In this document: positions 8,565 through 18,061 of the stretch, one piece after another
Layout: each line of letters starts with the position of its first letter
Numbering within the stretch: the stretch's first letter is position 1
DNA from: Blattabacterium sp. (Cryptocercus kyebangensis)
GTDB taxonomy: Bacteria; Bacteroidota; Bacteroidia; Flavobacteriales; Blattabacteriaceae
Assembly: GCF_003226855.1 (NCBI RefSeq)
Contig: NZ_CP029820.1
Coordinates: forward strand, 421,501-485,500
Reading direction: 5' to 3'
DNA length: 64,000 bases
The notes under the pieces: generated by a model
Seen by the model: the letters and a program-made list of their open reading frames with translations, nothing else
Databases searched by the model: none
Told to the model about the DNA's origin: nothing
Position numbers and translations under genes: made by a program

Positions 8565-9425
8565 ATGATGGATAAACTTAAAATAGCTATTCAAAAATCA
8601 GGTCGTCTTTATGATGACTCCATCAAGTTACTTAAAGATTGTAGCATAGAGGTTAATATTGGAATAGATAAATTAAAAACAACAGCTCTTAATTTTCCAC
8701 TAGAAATACTATTTCTAAGAGATGATGACATTCCTCAATATTTAGAAGATGGAGTAGCCGATATAGGAATTGTTGGAAAAAATGTCCTTTTGGAAAAAAG
8801 AAAAAAAATAAAAATTAAAGAAACTTTAGGATTTGGAAAATGTCGTCTTTCTATTGCAATACCTAAATCTTTGTTTTATAATGGAATAAATGATTTAAAT
8901 GGAAAAAGAATTGCTACAAGCTATCCATTTTTGGTTAGAGAATTTTTCGAAAAAAAATATATAAAAGCAGAAATTCACGAAATTTCTGGAGCTGTAGAAA
9001 TTGCTCCTGGAATAGGATTAGCCGATTGTATTTGTGATTTGGTAAGTAGTGGATCTACACTTTTTATGAATGGATTAAAAGAAGTAGAAACAATTCTTCA
9101 ATCTGAAGCTGTTTTAGCTTCTAATCTTCATTTGGGAGGACAACAACATATCATAATGGATAAATTGTTATTTCGGATTCGATCTGTAAAAAAAGCTAAA
9201 AATCATAAATATATTCTTTTAAACGTTTCTAATGAACACTTAGAAAAAATAATATCTCATCTTCCAGGAATTAAAAGTCCAGTTATTCTTCCATTAGCAA
9301 ATTCAAAATGCAGTTCTGTACATTCTGTAGTAAATGAAAATGATTTTTGGGGAATTATAGAAAATTTAAAATCACTGGGAGCACAAGATATATTAGTACT
9401 TCCAATAGAAAAAATTATACTTTAA
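8565..9425 (+). CDS. hisG: ATP phosphoribosyltransferase (long form)
   Basis: First and committed step of histidine synthesis, joining ATP and PRPP. The 286 residues make this the long HisG_L type, with two periplasmic-binding-like lobes and a C-terminal ACT-like domain that binds histidine for feedback control, so no HisZ is needed. Motifs include KIAIQKSGRL, DGVADIGIVGKN, ISGAVEIAPG and the PRPP loop DLVSSGSTLFMNGL. The regulatory domain begins near residue 215 (ILLNVSNEH). ATG codons at 8565 and 8568 are both possible. It heads an eight-gene operon. Confidence 0.97.
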   Translation: MMDKLKIAIQKSGRLYDDSIKLLKDCSIEVNIGIDKLKTTALNFPLEILFLRDDDIPQYLEDGVADIGIVGKNVLLEKRKKIKIKETLGFGKCRLSIAIPKSLFYNGINDLNGKRIATSYPFLVREFFEKKYIKAEIHEISGAVEIAPGIGLADCICDLVSSGSTLFMNGLKEVETILQSEAVLASNLHLGGQQHIIMDKLLFRIRSVKKAKNHKYILLNVSNEHLEKIISHLPGIKSPVILPLANSKCSSVHSVVNENDFWGIIENLKSLGAQDILVLPIEKIIL

Positions 9426-9438
9426 TATATTGTTATAT

Positions 9439-10731
9439 ATGAATATACAAGTTTGTATGAATCCTCCATTCAATACGTGGAAATATCTTATAAAAAGACC
9501 TGTAAAAAATGGTTCTAAACTAATTGATTTAGTTTCTCCTATTATAAATAACGTAAAAAAATATGGAGATTTAGCCTTAAAAACCTATACAAAAAAATAT
9601 GATAATTTTAATCTAAAATATATTCAAGTAACGGAAGAAGATATTAATAAAGCAAGTATGCAAATTTCCAATTGTTTGAAAAAATCTATTGAAATAGCAT
9701 ATAAAAACATAAAATTTTTTCATGAAAAACAAATACATGAGGAATCTAAAATTGAGGTAATCCCAGGAATTTTTTGTTGGAGAAAATCTGTTCCTATAGA
9801 AAAAGTAGGTTTTTATATCCCTGGAGGATCCGCTCCTTTATTATCGACTGTATTAATGTTAGGAATTCCAGGTAAACTAGCAGGATGTGAAAATATAATT
9901 TTATGTTCACCTCCAAATAAAGATGGAGAAATACATCCATCTATTTTATACACAGCTAAATATATAGGAATTACAAAAATATATAAAATAGGAGGAGCTC
10001 AAGCTATAGCAGCTATGGCTTATGGAACAGAAAGTATTCCATCTGTTTATAAAATATTTGGACCAGGTAATTCTTATGTCACAATAGCTAAACAAATTGT
10101 ATCCCAAAAGGAAATTGTTTCTATAGATATACCCGCAGGTCCTTCAGAAATTGTTATATTAGCAGATAATACAGCTAATCCAGAATATGTAGCTTCCGAT
10201 TTACTTTCTCAATCAGAACATGATATGGAAAGTTATATTCTTTTAGTTACTATAAATGAATCTTGGTGGATAGAAAAAGTGAAAAGTGAATTGAAAAAAC
10301 AATTAATTAGTCTATCCTCTAGAAAAAATATTATTAAAAAGGCTTTGGAAAAAAGCAAAATCATTGTTTTTTCTTCTTTGGAAGAAGGAATTAACTTGAT
10401 TAATGAAGTATCTCCAGAACATCTTATTATCAATTGTAATAATGCTACTTATTGGAGTAACAAAATAAAAAATGCTGGATCTATATTCCTAGGAAATTAT
10501 TCTCCAATAAGTATTGGAGATTATGCTTCTGGAACCAATCATGTACTTCCTACATATGGTTATGCTAAATCTTATAGTGGTGTATCTGTAGATAGTTTTA
10601 TTAAGAAAATCACTTTTCAAAAAATTTCCAAGAAAGGATTGCGAAATTTATCAAAATGTGTCGAGGTATTGTCTTCTGAAGAAGGCCTAATAGCACATAA
10701 AAAATCCATTAATATTAGATTAAAAAAATGA
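9439..10731 (+). CDS. hisD: Histidinol dehydrogenase
   Basis: Zinc- and NAD-dependent enzyme oxidising histidinol to histidine in the last two steps. The ATG at 9439 is chosen; a TTG at 9430 would add three residues. About 430 residues, the normal size. Motifs include YIPGGSAPLLSTVLM, IYKIGGAQAIAAMAYG as the NAD region, IPAGPSEI, LSQSEHD with zinc-binding Gln and His, SPEHL with the catalytic Glu-His, and GDYASGTNHVLPT with a zinc-binding Asp. It overlaps hisC by 4 bases (ATGA). Confidence 0.97.
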   Translation: MNIQVCMNPPFNTWKYLIKRPVKNGSKLIDLVSPIINNVKKYGDLALKTYTKKYDNFNLKYIQVTEEDINKASMQISNCLKKSIEIAYKNIKFFHEKQIHEESKIEVIPGIFCWRKSVPIEKVGFYIPGGSAPLLSTVLMLGIPGKLAGCENIILCSPPNKDGEIHPSILYTAKYIGITKIYKIGGAQAIAAMAYGTESIPSVYKIFGPGNSYVTIAKQIVSQKEIVSIDIPAGPSEIVILADNTANPEYVASDLLSQSEHDMESYILLVTINESWWIEKVKSELKKQLISLSSRKNIIKKALEKSKIIVFSSLEEGINLINEVSPEHLIINCNNATYWSNKIKNAGSIFLGNYSPISIGDYASGTNHVLPTYGYAKSYSGVSVDSFIKKITFQKISKKGLRNLSKCVEVLSSEEGLIAHKKSINIRLKK

Positions 10732-11849
10732 ATATTGAATGCATGAATAGAGATAATTTTTCAAATTTTGATTTGAATTCCTTAATTAGAGATAATATTT
10801 TTAAAATAGATCCTTATTTATCTGCTAGAGAAGAATATTCTTATCAAGAAAAAAATTCTATTTTTCTAGATGCTAATGAAAATTCTTTCGGATCTCCTTT
10901 GTCTTTTTCTAATTCCTACAATAGATATCCGGATCCATTGCAAAAAGAATTAAAAAGAAAAATATCAGAAATAAAAAAAATTTCTTCATCCAAAATTTTT
11001 TTAGGAAATGGAAGTGATGAAATTATTGATTTAATTTATCGTATTTTTTCTCGTCCAAATATAGATAATTCAATTATTTTTCCTCCTACATATGGTATGT
11101 ATGAAGTGAGTGGGAAAATTCATGGAGTAGATATTGTAAAAGTTTTTCTAACGGAAGAAAAATATCAATTAAATTTAAAAAAAATAAAAAAGGCAATTAA
11201 TCCATACAGTCGTATAATTTTTATTTGTTCTCCAAATAATCCTACTGGAAATGATATAAAAAGGGAGGATATTGAAAATATCATAAAAAAATTTACCGGT
11301 ATTGTTGTTTTAGACGAAGCTTATATTGATTTTTCAGAACAAGAATCTTTTTCCATAGAAATAAATAAATATCCCAATTTAATTATTTTACAAACACTTT
11401 CTAAATCTTGGGGACTAGCTGGATTAAGAATAGGAGTAGCTATTGCTTCTGAAGAAATTATTCAATGGATGAATAAAGTAAAATTTCCCTATAACGTAAG
11501 TCAAATATCTCAAAAAATAGCTATTGAAGCTCTTAATAATAAGGATTTATTTTTTTATCATTTAAAAAATATCCTTTCAGAAAGGAAATATATGGAAGAA
11601 TCTTTAAATAAAATTCCTATTATACAGAAAGTATATCCTAGTTCTTCAAACTTTCTACTAGTTAAAACTTCTTTTTCTTCAAAAGATCTTTATCAACATT
11701 TAGTTGATAAAAACATTATTGTTAGAGATCGTTCTAAAATAATTTTTTGTAATGAATGTTTAAGAATTACAGTAGGAACTCATGAAGAAAATGAGTATTT
11801 GATAAATCAAATTAAAAAATATTCCGAAAAATGTTATAAGTATATATAA
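10728..11849 (+). CDS. hisC: Histidinol-phosphate aminotransferase
   Basis: PLP enzyme converting imidazole acetol phosphate to histidinol phosphate. The 373 residues show the fold-type I aminotransferase blocks: FLDANENSFGSP, FLGNGSDEIID, FICSPNNPTGN, VLDEAYIDFSE and LQTLSKSWGLAGLRIG with the PLP lysine K226. The first 20 residues or so are less conserved, so a later start is possible, but the ATGA overlap with hisD favours 10728. Confidence 0.96.
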   Translation: MNIECMNRDNFSNFDLNSLIRDNIFKIDPYLSAREEYSYQEKNSIFLDANENSFGSPLSFSNSYNRYPDPLQKELKRKISEIKKISSSKIFLGNGSDEIIDLIYRIFSRPNIDNSIIFPPTYGMYEVSGKIHGVDIVKVFLTEEKYQLNLKKIKKAINPYSRIIFICSPNNPTGNDIKREDIENIIKKFTGIVVLDEAYIDFSEQESFSIEINKYPNLIILQTLSKSWGLAGLRIGVAIASEEIIQWMNKVKFPYNVSQISQKIAIEALNNKDLFFYHLKNILSERKYMEESLNKIPIIQKVYPSSSNFLLVKTSFSSKDLYQHLVDKNIIVRDRSKIIFCNECLRITVGTHEENEYLINQIKKYSEKCYKYI

Positions 11850-11870
11850 GGAATAATATAAAAAAATACA

Positions 11871-13013
11871 ATGAAAAAAATATTATTTATTGATAGAGAT
11901 GGAACAATAATTCAAGAATTTCCACCTACTTATCAAATTGATACTCTTGAAAAGGTTAATTTTTATCCAAAAGTTATATTTTTTTTAACTAAAATAGTTG
12001 ATGAATTGGATTATGATTTAGTTATGGTAACTAACCAAGATGGATTAGGAACTGAAAAATTTCCTGAAAAAAATTTTTGGCCTATACATAATCATATATT
12101 AAAAATATTAAAAACAGAAGGAATTAATTTTTCTTCTATTCATATAGATAAATCTATTCCAGAAGAAAATTCTTCTACTAGAAAACCAGGGATAGGAATG
12201 TTAACTTCTTATTTTCATTCGGATTATGATCTTTCTAATTCTTTTGTTATTGGAGATAGAATAACGGATGTTTTATTAGCTAAAAACTTAGGATGTAAGT
12301 CTATATGGATAAGAAAAAATCATAATTTATCCGAAAAAAAGTTTTCTATAGAAAAAAAAAACTTCAAAAAAGTAATAGTTTTGAAAACTGATAATTGGAA
12401 AAATGTTTACGAATATTTGAAATATATATCTCATAAAAAATTGGTTAAACATAGAAGAACAACATTAGAAACAGATGTAAGAATAACTATTCAACTTTAT
12501 GGGGAAGGAAAATCAGATATAAAAACAGGATTAGATTTTTTTGATCATCTTCTAGAACAACTATCTTTTCATAGTATGATAGATATGAATATTCATACTA
12601 AGGGCGACTTGAATATAGATGAACATCACACTATAGAAGATACTGCAATTACTTTAGGAGAAATTTTTCATAAATCTATTATAGATAAAAAAGGAATAGA
12701 ACGTTATGGTTTTTTTTCGGTTCCTATGGATGATTGTTTATCTACAGTAGTATTGGATCTTGGAGGAAGAAGTGAATTATCTTGGAAAACAAAATTTTTA
12801 AGTGAAAAGATCGGTAAAGTCCCTACAGAAATGTTTATCCATTTTTTTAAGTCTTTTTCTTCCTCTGCAAAATGTAATATCCATATTCATTCTACAGGAA
12901 AAAATGATCATCATAAGATAGAATCTATTTTTAAAGCTTTTGCTAGAGCTATTAAAATGGCTATAAAAAAAAACAATACTAAAAAATTGCCTAGTTCTAA
13001 AGGTCTATTATAA
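11871..13013 (+). CDS. hisB: Bifunctional histidinol-phosphatase / IGP dehydratase
   Basis: A two-domain protein of 380 residues. The N-terminal HAD phosphatase removes phosphate from histidinol phosphate; its DxD nucleophile is in LFIDRDGTI (D8, D10), with VTNQDG and the GDRITDVLLA acidic motif. From about residue 195 the IGP dehydratase domain begins (RRTTLETDVRI), with FFDHLLEQLSFHS, DEHHTIEDTAI and HHKIESIFKAFARA histidine/glutamate metal sites. The fused form is common in Bacteroidetes and enterobacteria. Confidence 0.97.
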   Translation: MKKILFIDRDGTIIQEFPPTYQIDTLEKVNFYPKVIFFLTKIVDELDYDLVMVTNQDGLGTEKFPEKNFWPIHNHILKILKTEGINFSSIHIDKSIPEENSSTRKPGIGMLTSYFHSDYDLSNSFVIGDRITDVLLAKNLGCKSIWIRKNHNLSEKKFSIEKKNFKKVIVLKTDNWKNVYEYLKYISHKKLVKHRRTTLETDVRITIQLYGEGKSDIKTGLDFFDHLLEQLSFHSMIDMNIHTKGDLNIDEHHTIEDTAITLGEIFHKSIIDKKGIERYGFFSVPMDDCLSTVVLDLGGRSELSWKTKFLSEKIGKVPTEMFIHFFKSFSSSAKCNIHIHSTGKNDHHKIESIFKAFARAIKMAIKKNNTKKLPSSKGLL

Positions 13014-13034
13014 AAATTTTTCAATCAAAAAATT

Positions 13035-13625
13035 ATGAAAACAATTATTATAAAATATCCTGCTGGTAATGTACAATCTGTTCTTTTTTCTTTAGAAAGG
13101 ATAGGAGTAGAAGCTTTCGTAACGGACTCTAAAGAGTCTATTAAAAATGCAGAAAAAGTAATTTTGCCTGGTGTAGGAGAAGCAAATTTTGCTATGAAAT
13201 ATTTGAAAAAAAAAAAATTGGATATTCTTTTATCTAAATTGGAACAACCTGTATTGGGAATATGTTTAGGCATGCAATTACTATGTAAATATTCAGAAGA
13301 AAGTAGTACTAATTGTATAGGAATTTTTGATTTATTAGTAAAAAAATTTAAATCAGAAAATAAAAATAATAAAATTCCTCAAATTGGTTGGAATACTATT
13401 CATAAACTAAAAGGCCCTTTATTTGAAAATATTCCAGATGGAAGTTATCAATATTTTGTACATAGTTATTATACTCCTTTAGGAGAATATACCATAGCTA
13501 AAACAGACTATATAGTTTCTTATAGTTCAGCACTACAAAAAAATAATTTTTATGCTGTACAATTTCATCCAGAAAAATCTTCTTATGTGGGACATAAAAT
13601 ATTAGAAAACTTTATTAGATTATAA
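13035..13625 (+). CDS. hisH: Imidazole glycerol phosphate synthase, glutaminase subunit
   Basis: Releases ammonia from glutamine and channels it to HisF. A class I glutamine amidotransferase of 196 residues. The nucleophile elbow GICLGMQL has C77, and AVQFHPEKS carries H179 and E181, completing the triad. The oxyanion strand is VILPGVGEANFAM, and the HSYYTP block is conserved. The partner hisF is two genes downstream in the same operon. Confidence 0.96.
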   Translation: MKTIIIKYPAGNVQSVLFSLERIGVEAFVTDSKESIKNAEKVILPGVGEANFAMKYLKKKKLDILLSKLEQPVLGICLGMQLLCKYSEESSTNCIGIFDLLVKKFKSENKNNKIPQIGWNTIHKLKGPLFENIPDGSYQYFVHSYYTPLGEYTIAKTDYIVSYSSALQKNNFYAVQFHPEKSSYVGHKILENFIRL

Positions 13626-13643
13626 AAAAAATAAATTTCTATA

Positions 13644-14381
13644 ATGAATATTATTGCGGCTATAGATCTTATTGATGGAAAATGTGTTCGTTTAACACAA
13701 GGAGATTATAAAAGAAAAAAAATTTATAATAAAGATCCATTAGATATGGCATTTTTATTAGAAGATAATGGAATATCTAGATTGCACCTAGTAGATTTAG
13801 ATGGGGCCAAAAAAGGGAAGGTCATTCATTGGAATGTTTTGGAAAAAATAGCAAAATATACACATCTAATCATTGATTTTGGAGGAGGAATTCATACCGA
13901 AGAGGATGTACGTATTGTATTTGAAAATGGAGGTAATATGGTTACTATTGGAAGTATTGCTGTAAAAAATCCATTTCTTTTAAAGAAATGGATTCACATT
14001 TATGGAAGAGATAAAATACTTCTTGGAGTGGATGTTAAGGATTATAAAATTGCTACGAATGGATGGACAAAATTTCATGAAATTTCTTTATGGAATTTTT
14101 TAGAAGAAAAAAATTGTCATGGAATAAAAAAATTTTTTTGTACGGATATATCTAAAGATGGGGACCTTTCTGGTCCATCTTTGTCCTTATATAAGGATAT
14201 CCTTCGTAGGTTTCCAAATATTGAACTTATTGCAAGTGGAGGGATAAGAAATATGAACGATATAAAAATATTATATGATTTAGGTTGTCATGGAGTTATT
14301 ATTGGGAAAGCTATATATGAAAATAAAATATCGTTATCAGAACTTAACAATTGGGAAGATAGGAAGAAAAAATTAAAATAA
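13644..14381 (+). CDS. hisA: ProFAR isomerase
   Basis: Opens the aminoaldose ring of ProFAR to PRFAR. A 245-residue TIM barrel related to HisF by ancient duplication. The catalytic acids are seen in AAIDLIDGKCVRL (D8) and FCTDISKDGDLSG, and the phosphate sites in DFGGGI, ASGGIRN and GVIIGKA. It starts 18 bases after hisH and ends 3 bases before hisF. Confidence 0.96.
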   Translation: MNIIAAIDLIDGKCVRLTQGDYKRKKIYNKDPLDMAFLLEDNGISRLHLVDLDGAKKGKVIHWNVLEKIAKYTHLIIDFGGGIHTEEDVRIVFENGGNMVTIGSIAVKNPFLLKKWIHIYGRDKILLGVDVKDYKIATNGWTKFHEISLWNFLEEKNCHGIKKFFCTDISKDGDLSGPSLSLYKDILRRFPNIELIASGGIRNMNDIKILYDLGCHGVIIGKAIYENKISLSELNNWEDRKKKLK

Positions 14382-14384
14382 ACT

Positions 14385-15146
14385 ATGTTGGTTAAGCGTA
14401 TTATACCTTGTTTAGATATTAAAAACGGAAGGATTGTAAAAGGAGTTAAATTTAAGAATTTAAAAGATGCTGGAGATCCAATAAGATTGAGCCGTTGGTA
14501 TACAAAACAAGGAGCAGATGAATTGATATTTTTGGATATCACAGCTACAAATGAAAAAAGAAAAATATTATTTTCTTTAGTGAAAGAAATTTCACGTTGT
14601 ATTAATATTCCTTTTACTGTTGGTGGAGGGATAATGGAAGAAAAAGACGTAGAATTATTATTAAATGCAGGAGCAGATAAAATATCTATTAATACAGCCG
14701 CTTTTAAAAGCCCAAAAATTTTAGAAGTTCTTTCTAGAAGATTTGGAAGTCAATGTATTGTTTTAGCTATTGATACAAAATACGAAAAAAATGAATGGTG
14801 GGTATATTTAAATGGAGGAAGAATTCCAACCAGAAAAAAAACTTTAGATTGGGCTAAGGAAGGAGTAAATAGAGGAGCTGGAGAAATATTATTAACTTCG
14901 ATGAATCATGATGGAACTAAAAATGGATTTGCTTTAGATATAACTAAAAAAATTTCGGACCTACTTTCTACACCTATTATTGCCTCAGGGGGAGCTGGTA
15001 AATTAGAAGATTTTTATCAAGTTTTTAAAAATGGAAAAGCCGATGCCGCATTAGCTGCCAGTATTTTTCACTATAGAGAAATAGAAATTCCTAATTTAAA
15101 ATATTATTTAAGTCATCATAATATACCTGTTAGAACTAATAAATAA
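14385..15146 (+). CDS. hisF: Imidazole glycerol phosphate synthase, cyclase subunit
   Basis: Uses ammonia from HisH to convert PRFAR to IGP and AICAR. The AICAR feeds the purine genes at the right of the window, whose PurH uses it. The 253-residue barrel has IPCLDIKNGRIVKG (D11), ELIFLDITAT, VGGGI, GADKISINTAA, LTSMNHDGTKNGF with the second catalytic aspartate, and IASGGAGKLEDF. It has the HisF-specific pattern and is not a second HisA. Confidence 0.97.
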   Translation: MLVKRIIPCLDIKNGRIVKGVKFKNLKDAGDPIRLSRWYTKQGADELIFLDITATNEKRKILFSLVKEISRCINIPFTVGGGIMEEKDVELLLNAGADKISINTAAFKSPKILEVLSRRFGSQCIVLAIDTKYEKNEWWVYLNGGRIPTRKKTLDWAKEGVNRGAGEILLTSMNHDGTKNGFALDITKKISDLLSTPIIASGGAGKLEDFYQVFKNGKADAALAASIFHYREIEIPNLKYYLSHHNIPVRTNK

Positions 15147-15156
15147 ATTAAAAAAA

Positions 15157-15780
15157 ATGAGTTTCATTCAAAAAAAAGAAATAAATTTTAAAAAAGGATT
15201 AATTCCCGTTATTGTTCAAGATTCAAAAACTAGTAAAGTATTAATGCTGGGTTATATGAATCAAGAGTCTTATAAAAAAAGTATTGAAGAAAAAAAAGTT
15301 ATTTTTTATAGTAGATCTAAAAAAAGATTGTGGAAAAAAGGAGAAATTAGTCATAATTATCTTTTAATTAAAGATGTATTAATTGATTGTGATCAAGATT
15401 CTTTGTTGATTAAAGCAGTCCCTACAGGACCTATTTGCCATAAAGGATCGGATACTTGTTGGAAAGAAATAAATAAAATGAATTTTTTATTTTATTTAGA
15501 AAAAATAATTTCTAATAGAATAAATAAAAAATATAAAAATTCTTACATTTTTCAACTATTCAAAAAAGGAATTAATAAAATATCTCAGAAATTAGGGGAA
15601 GAATCCGTAGAAATGATCATTGAATCTAAAGATAATGATAAAAATTTTTTCTTAAATGAATCTGCCGATTTGTTATTTCATTATCTTATTCTTTTACATA
15701 AAAAAGGAATTACTATACAAGAAGTTATAAATATTTTAGAAGAAAGACATTTAAAAAAAAAAGAATTAAGGAATATTTAA
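15157..15780 (+). CDS. hisI: Bifunctional PR-AMP cyclohydrolase / PR-ATP pyrophosphatase
   Basis: Performs steps two and three of histidine synthesis. The N-terminal HisI domain (about residues 1-115) has VLMLGYMNQESY, FYSRSKKRLWKKGE, DCDQDSLLIK and GPICHKGSDTCW with zinc and magnesium ligands. The C-terminal HisE domain (about 120-207) has KLGEESVEMIIES, the all-alpha pyrophosphatase signature, and ESADLLFHYLILL. Last gene of the operon. The decayed queE on the other strand begins at its stop codon. Confidence 0.95.
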   Translation: MSFIQKKEINFKKGLIPVIVQDSKTSKVLMLGYMNQESYKKSIEEKKVIFYSRSKKRLWKKGEISHNYLLIKDVLIDCDQDSLLIKAVPTGPICHKGSDTCWKEINKMNFLFYLEKIISNRINKKYKNSYIFQLFKKGINKISQKLGEESVEMIIESKDNDKNFFLNESADLLFHYLILLHKKGITIQEVINILEERHLKKKELRNI

Positions 15781-16320
15781 TATTTTTTTGTATTTGAAGA
15801 AAAATTTTTTGCATGATTAAATCTTTTATAGAAGAAATTATTTTTGGAATAGTTTTTATAATCTTATTCCATTCAGGCTTAAGTAAAAATACAAAATCAT
15901 AATTTTTAGCACAAAAAGATTGTTTTTATTCTAAAAAAAAATAGATTCCATTAAAAATAATTACTTTTAATTCATTTTTAGGAGAAAGAGTAATCCACTC
16001 TATATTTTCATCATTAATTTTGTAGAATCCTGATGTTTCAATATCATGAATACGATATCCTTTTTTTAAGAATTTTTGTTAAAGTAGATAATTTCCACAT
16101 CATAGGTTATCCTCCTGTAAGAACGATTGTTTTTAATTTTTCATTGATTCTATTGATGATTTGATGAATTTTTTTAAATTATTTTTTTTTATTTTCCCAC
16201 TATTTTTAGTATCACACTAATTACATTTTATATTAGATCCTCCAAAACGAATAAAATATGCGGAGATTAAAGAATAATGACCTTCTCCTTGAAGAGAATA
16301 AAAAGTCTATTTTATTAGGA
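15781..16320 (-). pseudogene. queE: Decayed queE (7-carboxy-7-deazaguanine synthase)
   Basis: A 549-base stretch with no open gene. Translated on the minus strand in pieces it gives FYSLQGEG, AYFIRFGG, CDTKNSGK, KTIVLTGG, then ETSGFYK, WITLSPKN and FLLKPEWNK, which follow the order of QueE radical-SAM proteins. Lesions are clear: TAG stops in place of the residue two before FYSLQGEG and of the residue between the last two cluster cysteines, the first cluster cysteine changed to serine, a TAA where the glutamate of TGGEP belongs, and at least three frameshifts. The 3' end may run slightly into hisI. QueE makes the precursor of queuosine in tRNA; this copy cannot work. Confidence 0.85.
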
Positions 16321-16329
16321 AAGGATATA

Positions 16330-17208
16330 TTAGTTTTTTTCATTATTTAATGCAGCTATTAAAATATTTTTTATAAGCATCATACGGGTCATAGGACCAA
16401 CACCACCTGGGACAGGTGTAAGATAAGATGCTTTTCCATAAACGCTATTAAAATCAACGTCTCCTTTTAAAAGAAATTTTTTTTCATTTTTAACTTTATT
16501 AATGCCTACATCTATAATTATAGCTCCTTTTTTAATCATTTTTCCTTTTAAAAACCCTGGAATTCCAACAGAAATTATAATTATATCTGCTTTTCTCGTA
16601 TAATTTTCTATATTTGGTGTATTACTATGGGTAAGAGTTACAGTGCTATTTCCAAGATTATTTTTTCTGCTCATCAAGATACTAATGGGTCTTCCTACAA
16701 TACGACTTCTTCCAATTACTACAGTATATTTTCCAGATATTTGTATTTTATATCTTTCTAAAAGAACTAATATTCCTAATGCAGTAGCAGGTAAAAAAGC
16801 CTTCATATTCAAAGCCATTTTTCCAAAATTTTCTGGATGAAATCCATCTACATCTTTTTTTGGATTAATCGATAAAATGATATTATCCGTATTGATATGT
16901 TTTGGAATAGGTAATTGTACAATAAAACCATCTATCAATGAATTTTCATTCATTTTTTTAATTTCTTTTAATAATTCAAATTCAGAACTCTCTACAGGTA
17001 GATGTACTAAAGTTGATTGTATTCCAATATTTTTGCATTCTTTTATTTTGCTATTTACATATGTTATACTGGAACTATTATTTCCTAATAAAATAATTCC
17101 AAGATGAGGAATACGTTTTTTTTTATTTCGTATATTTTTATCTATTTCCTTATAAATTTCTTTTCTTATTTCGATTGCTAATCGATTTCCATTTAATAAT
17201 TTGGTCAT
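16330..17208 (-). CDS. folD: Methylene-THF dehydrogenase / cyclohydrolase
   Basis: Interconverts methylene-THF and formyl-THF, supplying the formyl groups used by PurN and PurH encoded further right. The 292 residues contain SSITYVNSKIKECKNIGI with the catalytic Tyr and Lys, DGFIVQLPIP, PKKDVDGFHP, VIGRSRIVGRPIS for NADP binding, and PVPGGVGPMTRMML. It overlaps the upstream rsmA by 4 bases (ATGA). The queE remnant follows downstream after 9 bases. Confidence 0.97.
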   Translation of the reverse strand: MTKLLNGNRLAIEIRKEIYKEIDKNIRNKKKRIPHLGIILLGNNSSSITYVNSKIKECKNIGIQSTLVHLPVESSEFELLKEIKKMNENSLIDGFIVQLPIPKHINTDNIILSINPKKDVDGFHPENFGKMALNMKAFLPATALGILVLLERYKIQISGKYTVVIGRSRIVGRPISILMSRKNNLGNSTVTLTHSNTPNIENYTRKADIIIISVGIPGFLKGKMIKKGAIIIDVGINKVKNEKKFLLKGDVDFNSVYGKASYLTPVPGGVGPMTRMMLIKNILIAALNNEKN

Positions 17209-17975
17209 TTTCGAATTTCTATTTCTTTTGTTAATTGAAGGAATTCTTTTATAGATAATTGTTCTGCTCTTTTATTCAAAAATGGAATATCATAAAAATT
17301 TGGAATATCTTTAAAATATTGGAGTGCATTTTTCAATATTTTCCTTTTTTTATTAAAAGCCATTTTTACACATATAAATAGAAGATCCTTATTACAAAGG
17401 ATTTCTAATTTTTTTCTTTTTAAGGATATTACAGCCGATTTTACATTTGGAATAGGGTAAAATACATGCTTTTGTACAGTAAAAAGGTATTTTACATCAT
17501 AGAATGATTGTACTAAGACAGATAAAATTCCATATCTACTTCCTCCTTCATGAGAAAGAATTCTTTCTACCAATTCTTTTTGAAACATTCCAATACATTC
17601 TGGTATATATTGATTATATTTTAATATATGAAATAATATTTTAGAAGAAATTCCGTATGGGAAATTTCCAATTAATGCAAAATTTTTCAGGTTTATTTCT
17701 TCTGGATTCCATTTTAAAAAATCTTGATGTATGATCTGATTTTTAGGAATAGAAAAATTTTTTTTTAAAAAAAAGATGAGTTTTTCGTCAATTTCTATTA
17801 AAAAAATTTTCTTACACAAGAAGAATAAATAACGAGTTAACATTCCTAATCCTGGACCAATTTCTACTACTGTATTATAATCTTGAAAAGATAGATTTTT
17901 TACAATTTTCTTAGCTATATTTTTATCTTTTAAAAAATATTGATCGAATTTTTTTTTAAAAAAGGATCCTTGCAT
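17205..17975 (-). CDS. rsmA: 16S rRNA dimethyltransferase (KsgA/RsmA)
   Basis: Dimethylates two adjacent adenines near the 3' end of 16S rRNA. The 256 residues start with KKKFDQYFLKDKNIAKKIV, like the family's GQHFL block. They then show the SAM motif VEIGPGLGMLTRYL and the catalytic IGNFPYGISS, where the usual NLPY is NFPY, a tolerated change. The C-terminal helical domain is present. The only fitting ATG (17975) lies 5 bases after a TATATTTG box, so the mRNA may be nearly leaderless. Confidence 0.95.
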   Translation of the reverse strand: MQGSFFKKKFDQYFLKDKNIAKKIVKNLSFQDYNTVVEIGPGLGMLTRYLFFLCKKIFLIEIDEKLIFFLKKNFSIPKNQIIHQDFLKWNPEEINLKNFALIGNFPYGISSKILFHILKYNQYIPECIGMFQKELVERILSHEGGSRYGILSVLVQSFYDVKYLFTVQKHVFYPIPNVKSAVISLKRKKLEILCNKDLLFICVKMAFNKKRKILKNALQYFKDIPNFYDIPFLNKRAEQLSIKEFLQLTKEIEIRK

Positions 17976-17979
17976 TCTG

Positions 17980-17987
17980 CAAATATA
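17980..17987 (-). promoter_or_regulatory. Likely -7 promoter box for rsmA-folD
   Basis: Reads TATATTTG on the minus strand. The distance to the rsmA ATG is only 4 bases, which implies a leader of a few bases or none, if the box is used. Confidence 0.45.
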
Positions 17988-18061
17988 GAAAAGAAATATA
18001 TTAATATTATTTGTATATTTATTGTAATATTAAGATTGGAAATACAATTTTAATTTTTTCT

